Origin: Dichetophora obliterata
Taxonomy: Eukaryota > Arthropoda > Insecta > Diptera > Sciomyzidae
Direction: 5' to 3'
Assembly: GCA_963920525.1 (NCBI GenBank)
Contig: OY986437.1
Coordinates: 30,893,063-30,957,062, forward strand
DNA length: 64,000 nucleotides
Shown here: one piece after another, positions 22,851 through 34,600 of the stretch
How the letters are laid out: every line of letters starts with the position of its first letter
Position numbering within the stretch: the first letter of the stretch is position 1
Notes under the pieces: generated by a model
Database searches by the model: none
The model's input: the letters and a program-made list of their open reading frames with translations, nothing else
What the model was told of the DNA's origin: nothing
Position numbers and translations under genes: made by a program

Positions 22851-24400
22851 GTCGAAAAAAATATCCTTTATTCACTTTTTAACGTTTACACTTTAAATTT
22901 AAGCATGTGGCTTATAGCTGGCTTGCGTTTTAACACATAGACAATAGTTTATAACTGACACACTTAAAGCGGGCAACATCCGGTTAAAGCTTTAAGGTTA
23001 ACAGTATTGATTTTCAACTTAAACGTAAAGAAAATACAATTAAAAAAGAATAACACAACACAACACAAAACAAAACAAACACTGGAACCATCCATCGTCA
23101 AGGACTTTTGTAATTGTATAGAAACTAACAGACACACACATACACTAAGCCAACACAGCGCCAAGAGGGGAGACGAAGAAAAATGAACTACAACAACAGC
23201 AGCTTCAAAACAAATACCGGAAGCATGGACAAAGCGAGCGCATTGCAAGCTCCTGACACGGCACCGTGTAAAAGGCACGAACAAACAATAAACGAATAAA
23301 AGTTATAAATAACAACAGAAAGAGAAAAAAAAGAAACATGCTGACACTGTATTCTTGTTGCTGTTGTTGCTGCTAAATCTATACAATACAAACAAAACGT
23401 GAAAATAACTGTAAACGGAGGATATTGCGTTTTTTATTTACACAAAACGGTTATGCGAATTTTAGCTACGGTAATGCGCTCAGCCAGTTTTGTGTTTAAG
23501 AGTAGCTTTTATTTGTTTTTTCTTATAAGCTTGGCGCACTTTAAAATTTACAAAAAAAAAAAGATATGCACTGCAAGTAGTTTTTTTTTATAATTCACTG
23601 TTTAATCCTTTGTAGGTTTATTGTTCTTTTGTTTATTTTTAGACTCCTTTTCTATGTTTTTATCCTACGAGTTCGGCGTCTTAACGTGAACTGAAATCGA
23701 AAGCTGTTCATCGTGCTTATTTATATGCTGCTCGGCTATTCGTTGAGTTCGTTGTGTCATGCGCTGCTTGTTCGAGCGCCAAAAGTTATGCAAACCCAAT
23801 TGAACGATAAAAGCTTTAGCGGCAAGAGTGAGCTTTTTTCTATTAATTGTTTTGTTTTTATTTTGTTTTATTTTTACTCTTTGCCGGCTTTGAATTGTTT
23901 GTTTTGAATTTTTGCTTAGTTTTTTCTTTTTTGTTAGCCAGATTGCGTTGCTCTTGGCGCTTCTTTGCCGCAGGAACTCAACAGCTTTGGTGAATGTGTT
24001 ACTGTGTGTGTGTCGCCGCCTGAGAGTGTGGTTAACATGTAACTGTAAATTATATTGGCACACGTGTGTGCGCATATATTTGTGGCAACCACGTGTTCGC
24101 ATGGCATCTGTTCGTTCGTTTGTTCCTTTTGTTTGTTTGCTGTTTGTTTTGACTGATTTCTTGCTACGTGTTGGCATTTAAATTAGTATGAAATACGAAG
24201 AAGAGAAAGAAAATGATGAAAACAAAAAGAAAATTAATTTCCTGAATTTGCCTGAAATCAAGAAAGCGTTGATAGAATGTATGCAACAGTTGAAATCAGC
24301 GAAGCCCACGGAAATTATTTGAAGAGTGCAAAACCAACAAAAAACAACATAAAAAAATTTTAAATCTGGATGTAATGCCGAATTACCGATAACACGAGTG
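22851..24400 (-). other. 5'UTR or promoter-like region upstream of the candidate exon
   Basis: On the minus strand this 1.5 kb is A/C-rich and free of recognised transposons, with CAA/AAC/ACA runs and CAACAACAGCAG-like tracts, as in long fly leaders. It holds several short upstream ORFs, the longest 24177 down to 23665 (170 codons, Lys/Thr/Asn/Gln-rich). These look like translated leader rather than protein. No TATA box is evident. Confidence 0.4.
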
Positions 24401-24516
24401 CTGGCAGAGTCCGCGACAGCGAACTTATGTATATGTACACTGTAAAATAAATGAATTCCAAATGTTTCAGTTTTTTGCTAGTCAGAATACATTTTGATTT
24501 ACCCATCCTTTATATA

Positions 24517-25384
24517 CAGTTGCGCTCAAAAAATAGCAGTGTTTTTATATTTAGACATGTCTGGATAAATAAGACTAGTCTACAAATTTCGGACCCGTAA
24601 GGCCATTATAATTCCTATATGTATTTTCACTGGTTCCAAATCAGTACTCAGTTTTCTTCTATATTGTAAAATGTTCAAGATACAGGGTGTTTTACGCTTT
24701 TGGCAAGTTTTTAGTATTAGTGATCTTGAATCTAAGCTACTAATCATAAAATAAAAAATAATATTTTCTATTTTAGAAAAAATATCAACTTTTCCATCAA
24801 TATATCAACGACTTTCTTTTTTTTTCATGTGCTGTAGCGGAGCTAAAATTTTCAGATTATTCAACGAAATATCAACAAATTTTGCATTTTTTAATTTAGC
24901 GGAGCTGTTAGCATCCAAATTTAGAGTTTAGGAAAAACCTGTGATTAAGTGTATTTTTGCATGAAAAACAGACATTTTAAATTTGGACGATTACAGCTCC
25001 GCTAAAATAAAAGATACAAAATTTGCTGATATTTCGTTAGATAATCTCAACATTTTTGCTTCGCTACCGCACATGACACGATAGTGGTTAATATATTGAT
25101 TGAGAAGTTAAAATTTTTTCTAAAATACAAAATATTATTTTTTATTTTATGGTGAGTAGTTTCGATTCTAGATCAATAATACTAAACGCGAGCCAAAAAC
25201 GTAAAACACCCTGTATCTGGTAATTTTTACAATATAGAAGAAAACTGAGTACAGATTTCGAAGCAGCTTTGAAAGTACTTGTAGGAACGATAATGGGTTT
25301 ACCGGATCCGAAATTAGTAGACAAGTATTATTTATACAAACATGTCTCAATATAAGAGTACTGCTATTATTTTGACCACAGCTG
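24517..25384. mobile_element. Tc1-type foldback MITE
   Basis: Two long inverted arms (about 420 bp each, moderately diverged) meet near 24950. The left end is CAGTTGCGCTCAAAAAATAG, after TA. The right end read inward is CAGCTGTGGTCAAAATAATA, after a mutated TA (TG). The GGTCAAAATAATAGCA-type end is typical of Tc1-like elements. Words such as GGAGCTGT and TACAGGGTGTTTTACG occur once per arm. There is no transposase. Confidence 0.8.
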
Positions 25385-26007
25385 TGTGTCTTTTTTATTT
25401 TTTGTTTTGTTTTTGATTTTTTTACTTACTTTTTATGTTTTTTTTTTTGTGAATTTTTTATTATACATTTTTTAATTTTTTAATCTTAATTTTTAACCTT
25501 ATAATAATTCTTATTGCGTTTTAACTTAATTTTTTATATATTTAATTATCTTACTGTTTTATTATTGTAGTGTATTTAAGATTCCTATTTAGGTCAAATG
25601 ACAAACACGTGCACTTACTTCAAGGTATATTACAAAAGTGATTTTATTATTCATTTATTTATGTGTTACAATTTATCTTACTTGCTAATTAAGGTGCGTG
25701 CGCACTAGCTGTCAAACCGACATACTACACTCACAGAACTAAACCCATTGCCGCAACCAAAAAATTGCCCTACTAACTTTGTCGATTGTCGGCAATTTTC
25801 TAAATGCAATTGCCACAATCTCCAATTTCCCAATTGAGAAAATTGCGTCATTCCGTTGGGAGAACGGAACTGCAGACAAGCTTTTGAGCCATTCGGTTGT
25901 GCACAACGAACTGTTTATCGCGCTTACCAGATGTTAGTTATATGAACCGAGTCTTCCCATCGTTTCGACTTACGAGTGTGAAAAATAAACGATGAAAATA
26001 AACATGC
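25385..26007. other. AT-rich stretch without recognised gene
   Basis: Only short chance ORFs are seen. Confidence 0.4.
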
Positions 26008-26450
26008 TTTGTTGATGCTAATTTTGCAAATTTGCATATTTTTAAGAAGAAATATATTAGATTTATTTCAACTGCACAAGTTTTATTTATTAAAAATTGA
26101 ATCACTTCACTTTGAACACTTAACCAACCACTTGCAGCGAGAATACCGACCGAACCATAAACAAAGGCGCGGCGAGCAACATAGCGAGTGTAAAAATCAA
26201 ACGACGAAAACAAGGATTGTTTTGTTGTTGTTTTTTATTGTACATTTGCAGTTATTTAAGAAGAAATTAATTTAATAAATACAGACTGCACAAGTTATAT
26301 ATATTATATATTAGATAAAATATATTTTTTAATTAATTCCTTTACCTAAAAACACTTCAACAACTTGCGCCGAGAACACACACTAGAAATCAACCGAATA
26401 CTGAACAAAAGAGGAACGAGCAACACAGCGAGCGTGAAAAAAGCGACGGT
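26008..26450. repeat. Diverged tandem duplication, unit about 235 bp
   Basis: The order TTAAGAAGAAAT, ACTGCACAAGTT, AACACTT, ACTTGC.CGAGAA, ACCGAA, GAGCAACA.AGCGAG occurs twice in the same orientation, starting near 26041 and 26258. The copies differ by many substitutions, so the duplication is old. Confidence 0.7.
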
Positions 26451-27329
26451 TGTGGTTAAGGTGACCACATGTAAGTTATTTTTATTGACTATTCGTCTGT
26501 TGCAATTGACTTTGGTGGCGGTGCAACTGGATATTAAAACATCGTTGCGATTCTGTGGTAACGCAAGAAAAATTCTATTGACAGAATTAACAATGCGGAT
26601 ATTTCAACTACTCCTTTTATCCGTAAATCTGTAATTGTACTGGTCAGTTGTTTTGGATAAATTGAGATTGCTTAGACGGGAAGTAAGTTGAAATGACAAA
26701 TTCCATTCAGTTCTTGCAACTTAAGCATACATATTGAATGTTAACCGAATTGTTATTTAGGCACGAAGTTAGAATAATAAAATAAGCATTTACGTCAGCC
26801 GAAAGTCGTTTATGCTTATTTAATTACAGTTAAATAAACAGAGTTTTAATTGAAACAAACACTTTATGAGTACCCCACTTAAAATGTATTTACTATAACC
26901 TAACGCCAACAAATTATTTTTGTGAGTGTATTACTACTCTAGTACATTACAATTATTAACTAAACTGTTATATTATTAAAAATAAAATCTTTTTAACTTT
27001 TTATTATCTATGAAAAAATAGGCAAACTCCCAGTTTTCCGCAAATTTTTTTCTTGCCATTTTTCAAGGGTATAATAATTCCTATAAAAAAAATTTATTCT
27101 GATGCAATATAAAAAAGTACCCACCTGCTAATATTCAATAACTTTTTCTCAATGTGTATTCGCTCAACGAAAAATATAAAGAATACGACGCATGCTGTTA
27201 ACATCTACAATGCGAACTACAAAAGCAGTACAAAAGGGCGGCGATCGATGATGCCAAAAAACAAAAGCAACAACATGCAAACGCAGAACAGCTATCGATG
27301 GTTCGAAGAAACAAAAACAATAAGATTAA
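26451..27329. other. AT-rich stretch without recognised gene
   Basis: A small inverted pair AATAAGCATTTACG / CGTTTATGCTTATT sits at 26780-26821. Otherwise I see nothing definable. Confidence 0.4.
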
Positions 27330-27816
27330 GGCCTTTTCCACACTTGGTCAACGCAACTCCAACTCAAGTTGCTAGCCTGTGTATTTATACCGGAACCTTC
27401 AGATTAAGCAACTTGCACGCAACAAGTTCTCGACACGTTCTCAACCTGTTCAACGCAACGCGGCTTTCCGCAATTTTCATCGGCGACGTGTTGCATCAGT
27501 TTGTTTGTTTTGTGAATTCAAGTATTTGTAGTGCAATAGGCTTTATATTAATCAAGGTGAATAAGCTAATTAATTAGTTCCTAATAGAGTCTTAATGAAG
27601 AAGAAATAGTTTGCAAGATGAATGAGCAAGTGTTAAATATTAAATCAGTGCAAGAAGTCGAAAAACATGAGTTTTATATAATAACAATTATTATATGTTG
27701 CATGACTTTTGAAGCAAGTCTGAAAGCATTCGGTTTATAGTTGCATTGCTTTTCAACTTTTTCGCTGTTGCGTTGAAGTTGTGTTGGAATTGCGTTGACC
27801 AAGTGTGGAAAAGGCC
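27330..27816. mobile_element. PIF/Harbinger-like MITE with TAA target duplication
   Basis: The first 27 bases at each end are identical inverted copies, beginning GGCCTTTTCCACACTTGGTC. TAA flanks both sides (27327-27329 and 27817-27819). A 3-bp TWA target and a GG-starting TIR are typical of PIF/Harbinger MITEs. It is 487 bp long with no transposase. Confidence 0.85.
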
Positions 27817-27819
27817 TAA

Positions 27820-28368
27820 AAAGCGAGGCTTAAATTGCAAACTTAATTCGGTGTATTACAACAATCGTGAAAAATATTGAAGTTGTTGTAAAAGAGTGGA
27901 AAGAGTTAGGCGCTGGGCATCGCTGGTTTAAATGATATCAAGTCATTCCATTTGAAATCATCAAATTGAATAGCCACAGTGTTTTATATTTGCCTTTTTC
28001 TTGGGGGGAAACGTTTTTTTTATGGGTCTTAATCGGGGAAAAGCCCAGCTGGTAAGTTTTTACGTATTTACCAGTTACCAATTGCACAAAGCGAAACATT
28101 TCAGAAACGATAACTTTGTGCTTTTGTGCTTTTCTGTTAGTTGTAAACTTTTTTGATTTCAACATAATACATGGCCTGAAAAATCTTCGGTCAGGCACAG
28201 AAATCGCATCACAAACTAAAAATGCACATGCTTTCAAAAGAGTATCAACCTTAATTAGAGTACTGTTTCGAAGTGACGCTTTCGAAGTGACGCTATTTCT
28301 TTGCCATGCTTTTTGTTTGCCATGGAATAAAGCGAATATCGTGCTTTAATAAAACTTTGTTTCCTGAT
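27820..28368. other. Non-coding stretch
   Basis: A tandem doublet TTCGAAGTGACGC occurs at 28268-28293. No gene is recognised. Confidence 0.4.
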
Positions 28369-28870
28369 AGGACAAAAAAAAAATATATGCGTCGTTGGAC
28401 ACATGAGTGAAGCGAAGCTTTTTCGCATTTTAATAGATTTGATAATTTAATGGTTTTTTAATAAAATAATTTTTAAATTCAAAAATTTTATATATTAAAA
28501 AGTTAACTAAAAAAATACACGTTAATATTCACACCAGTATATTTTATTATATTATATTATTATTTTATTTACATAATTTTGAATTATTTTTGTAATTGTT
28601 TTGAATTAATATTATGGAAATTTATTAATGGAATTGTGGGTTTTGATATCTAAAATAGCAAACGTATATTACATATCATCGATATATCTAGCAAATACTG
28701 CATCAATAGTTGTTCTTAATCGTATTGTACAAATATTTGGATCGCTTATCATTCGTAAATTTTATTTATCAAAAATGCATTGTTTAAGTGCCTGTGAACA
28801 TTCAAACAATTGGTACCTTGTGATAAGTTTCGCCCAGTTCAATGGAGCCTGCTCGTGTATAGCCAGTGAT
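28369..28870. repeat. Dispersed repeat family A, copy 1
   Basis: This block (GCGTCG.TGGACACA, GAAGCGAAGCTTTTTCGCA, AAATATTTGGATCGCTT, GTTTAAGTGCCTGTGAACAT) recurs in the same orientation at 54825-55198 plus 56079-56160. Copy 1 is uninterrupted. The open frame over it is not shared with copy 2 and is not protein-like. Confidence 0.8.
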
Positions 28871-29232
28871 GCCAGATGGAGGGTAATTTCCCTTTTTGAG
28901 GGATATTTCAATCGTTTTGTGAGCTCAAAGGGAAAAAGGAAAGCATTTTGCTTGGTCGTACACATAAAAGGGAACTTTCAAATGGAGAACCAAAGGCATT
29001 ATTCTGGTGATTTGCAACTGTAAATTAACATACAAAGCAGTTCTTAAATAACTTTTTTTTAACATGAAGTTGGAAAGTTAAAAAAATACCATATAAATAT
29101 TTCTAGTTCAGACCTTTTTGTGTGTTGGCAGTTTTGTCAAGTAGCTTTACTGAGAATTTTATACTGAGAAATTCTTATAATTGCAATTGTCAATTTCTAG
29201 AATTAGTCGATTAATACAAGTATTACATATAT

Positions 29233-29535
29233 GTGGCGACCGTAGCCTAGTGGGTAGAGTGCGTGGCCCCTAAGCTAAAGAACCGCGGTAGCCCAGGTTC
29301 AATTCTAGCTCAGACAGAAAGTTTTTTCAATTGAATTAATTTTTCTGTTCGGTCGTCACCTCTCAATTTAAAAATTGCCATGTAAAAGCTTCTTGAGAAC
29401 ATAAGCCGTTCGGAGTCGGCATTAAGCACGTAGGTCCAGTTCTCGGTCATTTGTGATCAAACATTTAATAACACGCACAACACAATTGATCAATAGAAGC
29501 TAGGTCAAAGTCCTTCCAAGGGCTGAAATGGCCAG
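29233..29535 (+). repeat. tRNA-derived SINE
   Basis: The head reads GTGGCGACCGTAGCCTAGTG (A box), an AAGCTAAAGAACC linker, and GGTTCAATTC (B box). It is followed by a body containing CGGAGTCGGCAT..., GTAGGTCCAGTTCTC and CACGCACAACAC. Such a body follows tRNA-like heads in fly SINEs. Pol III would transcribe it and a LINE would mobilise it in trans. It lacks an acceptor stem and is not a tRNA gene. Confidence 0.75.
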
Positions 29536-30749
29536 TTTATTTTATATATTTTATACATATATTGCTACGTATATTGCTTTGCTTTTTGTATTGCTTCGTT
29601 ACTTTTAGCAAAATGTTTAATTAATTTATTTTTAAAAATTACTATATACTTTAGTTTTATCTACTTAGTTTCAAATAATTCCCAGTGGACAACGAATGTA
29701 TCCGCCGTCATCGAAGACGTCTTTCAAGACAGCACTCAGTCTTCGAGGACAGATCGTTCCAATCCTATAGCTTTGCTCGAAGACCATTTCGAACAAATTA
29801 GCCAAACGACTTGCAAGACTATTCTTCGTTATGTCTTCGACGACGGATGGGATCCACGTAAAGTGCAATGTACGTGTTCGCTTAAAACCATTACACCTCT
29901 GCTTGTGTTTGCCCCATCGCGCTCTCTTGCTTTATGCTTTCCACTCTTACTCATTGCCTTCATGGATCGATCCGCCTTCAACGCCAGATTTTCTGCGTTT
30001 TAATATATATTTTAAAAATTTAAAACTTTTTTTTTTTGACAAACATTTCATACGATTTATTTTGTTCCTGAATTTATGAATACAGGTCAGCAAAAACACG
30101 TATTGTTACTCCGTTGTCTTCAACGACGGTTTCAAAAACAACGTCTTCGAAGTCTACTTTCGCCACTGGGTTTGTATGGAAAATATTTTTTTATAACAAA
30201 TACTTAGGTATTATTTAGAGCAAATAGTTTAATCAGAGCAAAACAGATTCTATACTATAAATCTTTCAGTTATAAAAATTTTTGTATGCTTACGTTTACG
30301 AATATGTGCTATGTTATTTAATACTTTAATGAACTTTTGTGCATAAAATGTTATACCTAAATAAAGTTATTGAAAGATATTTTATAGATTTTAAGAAACT
30401 AAATAGTTTTATGATCTATTAAATTATTACATGAATTAAATTGCGAGCTTTAGATCAAGTAAGTTTTTAAGAAGGCAACAACACCAACAACAACTCTGTG
30501 TAGAGTCAATCACTTTTTTTTTTTGGATTCGCCCGGAGGTATGAATCCAAAGATACGTATACCCGACCTATGCGCATGCACGATTTACACTCTAGATCCT
30601 GCCCGTATCAGCCGGGACAGACAGAATGCACCTACGTACTAAACATACCCCCTATTGGCAATTAGGATTTTCCACTAAGCACATTAATTGGATTTTCAGC
30701 AGAATTTAAAAATTTAATATATAACAAACGCGTATTTAAGTATATTTAA
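29536..30749. other. Unassigned stretch, possible decayed hAT-like MITE
   Basis: CCCAGTGG at 29681 and CCACTGGG near 30172 are inverted, and the interior is rich in GTCTTCGA/TCGAAGAC words. The flanks show no TSD. Further on, an inverted GGATTC/GAATCC lies near 30525-30550. No coding region is recognised. Confidence 0.35.
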
Positions 30750-31111
30750 TCTATATATATAAAATTAAGTGGCAAAACTTCCTGTTCGCATACTCCTCCT
30801 AGACGGCTTGCCCGATTTCAATGAAATTTTCAGGGGTGATTGGGGTCTGTGTGGAGGGTGCACATAGGAAATTTAATGTGTGCATCATTGCACGTTTTGC
30901 AATTAATTCTGTTTGGATTTACGTGTTTTTTGGGATTTTTATTATTGTTTTGCCGCAAGATTGGCAGTCCTGCCTTTTATTAATAAATAAACAGAAACAG
31001 CTGGCGAATGCTTACAATTATTAAAAAACATTGACATCGCAACGTTAAGTTTTTTTTCCAGATTTAATTCAATCGATTTGCTACATTTATTCGAAAAGAA
31101 TACTTTAGAAA

Positions 31112-31606
31112 ATGCCTCCACTACGCAGACGTAATACGGTTGGCAGGCATACGCGTGATTCACATCGAATGTCAATACGGAGAAGAAATCAAAGCGAAGA
31201 GCAACGCGCTCAAGTGAATGCCCGAGGTAGAGCGGTGTACAGAGAGCGGCGTGCACAGTTTAGAGCTGAATCCGCAGACAATCAACGGCCAAAAAATATA
31301 CACGTCAACGAAATCAATTTTGCCATTCAAGAAAAACTGCCAGGAGAAGCTACAACATATACATCGATTGATAGCGTTTTGAATCAAGATGAAGTAGTCA
31401 ATTATCCAACAGAATTCTTGAATTCTTTGGATCCCCCCGGTCTGCCACCGCATCGTTTGGTCCTGAAAGTCGGTTCACCTATTATACTTCTCAGAAATCT
31501 GAAGCCACCGACTTTGTGTAATGGCACAAGACTTTCAGACAAAAAATTGTTTCCAAATTTGATTGAAGCAACCATACTAAATGGCAGGGCAGCAGGTGAA
31601 GTTGTA
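31112..31606 (+). pseudogene. Helitron Rep/helicase remnant, N-terminal start fused to helicase C-terminus (part 1)
   Basis: It starts at ATG with MPPLRRRNTVGR and an Arg-rich stretch like the start of Helitron proteins. At about codon 66 it jumps into the PIF1-like helicase C-terminal domain: EINFAIQEKLPGE, SIDSVL, NYPTEFLNSLDPPGLPPH, LKVGSPIILLRNL, CNGTRLS, EATILNGRAAGEVV. The several hundred residues usually between (zinc finger, HUH Rep, helicase motifs I-IV) are missing. The frame runs into the inserted palindromic element and continues in part 2 (36625). A full-length protein would nick and unwind DNA in rolling-circle transposition; this one cannot. Confidence 0.88.
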
Positions 31607-34600
31607 CCAAAGAGTAGTAAAGAGTTGTCAGTTCTGCACAGTTGCGTTTGTGCAGAAATTTGTGATTAGTGAGTGTTGGACGAATGTGGATGTGAAGGAA
31701 GGCGATAAAATCGAAATTTGTCGCCTGACTTTGATCAGCTGTGCTTAGCTGACGTTGCTTTGTGGTTTCGACGTTTAGCGAAGAATGATCTGTATGAGTG
31801 CGAAGAAATAGAAAATAGAAAGCGTGTGATGAAGCGAAAAGAAAATAGTTTGCTATTGTTTCTTTTCGCTTTGGTATGACTTTTTTTGTTTCCTATAAGA
31901 ATCTTGCACTCATATGAATGTTTACATTTTTTTAGCTAGATTGGATTTGGTAAATTGAATGAATTTACCAATTTCAATCTTTTTAAATGATGAGAACATT
32001 TTTATGCCCTCCTTTACCTATAAATTTATTTTAATTCTTGCAGGTAAGAAATGTTTTATTTGAAGCTACATTTTTTATCAATTTCCAGGTACTATGAAGA
32101 ATTCAGCCAATTTTTTCATTTGAAGCTAAATTTTTTCTCAATTTCTAGGTACTATATGAATTTAGGAATTTTTTTAATTTGAAGCAAAATTTTTTTGCTA
32201 CATTGGATTTGGTAAATTAAATGAATTTACCAATTTCCAGCTATTTAAATTATGATAGTATTTTTATATGACCTTTATCTATAAATTTCTTTTAGTTCTT
32301 GCAGGTACAATGCATTTAAGAAATTTTTTAGCTACATTGCTTTTGGTAAATTAAATGAATTTACCAACTTCCAGCTATTTAAATGATGATAAATTGATTT
32401 ACATGATTTCAATTTTTAGCTACATTGGATTTGGTAAATTAAAGGAATTTACCAATTTTCCTCTTTTCAAATTATTATAAATTTTTGAGCTACACAGTAT
32501 ATACACATATATGAGATGTATATACTTTCTTTATGTAAAAATATATACATATACAAATTTCTGTCAATTGTTGCAGGTATTTAGAAAATTTTCTATTTTA
32601 TTTTAAACAAACTCAGAATGTTTACGAAAGTGTTTAAAATATTAAATACCATATAAAAGTTTGAAACATTAAAATTCCATCAATCCAAAATATAAAACTA
32701 ATTGTGTTTGTTTAATAATCCAAAAATGGTATTAATATTTAAAGATATTTTTTCTCATTTTAATGACCTTCTTTAAACAGTAATTGGTATGGTGACATAA
32801 AGTTCCTTGTTTTTTTTTTATTTTGATATTTTATTAAAATTTTGTATAAAATCTATTTGCTGAAGGTATTTAAAGATTTTTAATTTTAGCAAACAGATTT
32901 TTCAATAAATTAATAAAATTAATCAACTAATAAAGGAAGCAATAAATTCATCTTTTTATGAACTATGAGTTTATTTATAGATTTTTTAATAAATTAATAA
33001 AATTAATCAATTAATAAATAAAGCAATCAATTCATCTTTTATTCATTTTTTAAAGCAAAATTATGTCTGACATACATATTCATTTATTTTGCAGTTTTGG
33101 TTTTCAATTGTTGGTGTTTTAAAACTTACCTCATTTTATTCTTCTAATTCAATAAAAAATTAATAAATTTTTGAACTGGCTCTTATTATTTAATATAATA
33201 CGGTGCTTATTATATAATATAATATCTTAAAACCTAGAATGAAATCTTATTACATAATGTAATAATTTAAAACTAATTGAAAATCTTATTACATAATGTA
33301 ATAATTTAAACCTAAATGAAAATCTTATTACATAATGTAATAAATTATCAACTAAATTGAAAACTTATTACATAATGTAATAAATTATCAACTAAGGCAA
33401 ACACTTTGAATGTATTTAACTAACCTAAGTAATATAATAAAGTAAATATTTACAACTTAAAACTAGAAAAGTGAAAGTATTAAATAAACTTCCAATATTT
33501 ACAGTATTTACAGATATGTAAATTACATAAAGTAATTTAATTAACGGTTATTGTAACCTCAAAAACTTATGTACAATATTTACATTATATAATTTAATTT
33601 TTACAATATTTACAGTAAATATTTACACAAATGTATTTACAATATTTACAGTATATACAAAAAGCTTTTGTTGGTCCGGGAAAAAAAAAGACAAGTAAGA
33701 ATTTTTTGTGTTTGAAAGAAGCAAAGAATTTAATAACCTGAAATAGTAGATAGACAATTTTGAAAATTATAAATGAGTCTACCGAGCCCAAAGTTGAAAA
33801 CGGTCATTTTTATAAAAGAAAAAAGAAGTTTGTAAGCGATGCCATAAGAAAGATTTCGAAATATTATGATCAAATTAGCCTCGCATGGTACAGCAGCAAA
33901 TGCAAGTTATATAAGCGGCTAGTATAAAGCAAAAAATCATGGACTTAAAACTCTTGTACTGAAAAATAAGTTTTTTAAATTGTGACGTTATTGAAAAAAA
34001 CGAAAGATATGTTGACATAGAAGTTCTATTACATTTTGTCACAAATATATATTTTTGTATATTTTGAAACATTAATAAAATGTCAAAAAATGTGTCTGGT
34101 AAACGCCCCTATTAAATATTTAATATTGGGGTCAGCTGTGTATTTATTTTCTCAGTTGTGTACTAATGATATATAATACTCAGCTTAAATCATGATTAGT
34201 ACGGATTTTTCTTAATACTCAGTATTTTTGAAAGTTTCCAGTATTAAATTTTGTTATTGGTAAAATGACTACCTTTTGCATAACCATGATTTTTTGCTTT
34301 ATACTAGCCGCTTATATAACTTGCATTTGCTGCTGTACCATGCGAGGCTAATTTGATCATAATATTTCGAAATCTTTCTTATGGCATCGCTTACAAACTT
34401 CTTTTTTCTTTTATAAAAATGACCGTTTTCAACTTTGGGCTCGGTAGACTCATTTATAATTTTCAAAATTGTCTATCTACTATTTCAGGTTATTAAATTC
34501 TTTCCTTCTTTCAAACACAAAAAATTCTTACTTGTCTTTTTTTTTCCCGGACCAACAAAAGCTTTTTGTATATACTGTAAATATTGTAAATACATTTGTG

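Noticed and set aside
23665..24177. 170-codon minus-strand ORF with ATG
   Set aside because: Lys/Thr/Asn/Gln-rich low complexity with no motif. It fits a long fly leader better than a protein. I keep it only as part of the 5'UTR-like region.
29233..29310. Functional tRNA gene
   Set aside because: A and B boxes are present, but no acceptor stem or complete cloverleaf can be drawn. A SINE body follows.
29681..30172. hAT element with CAGTGG ends
   Set aside because: The ends pair over only 8 bp and the flanks do not show an 8-bp duplication.
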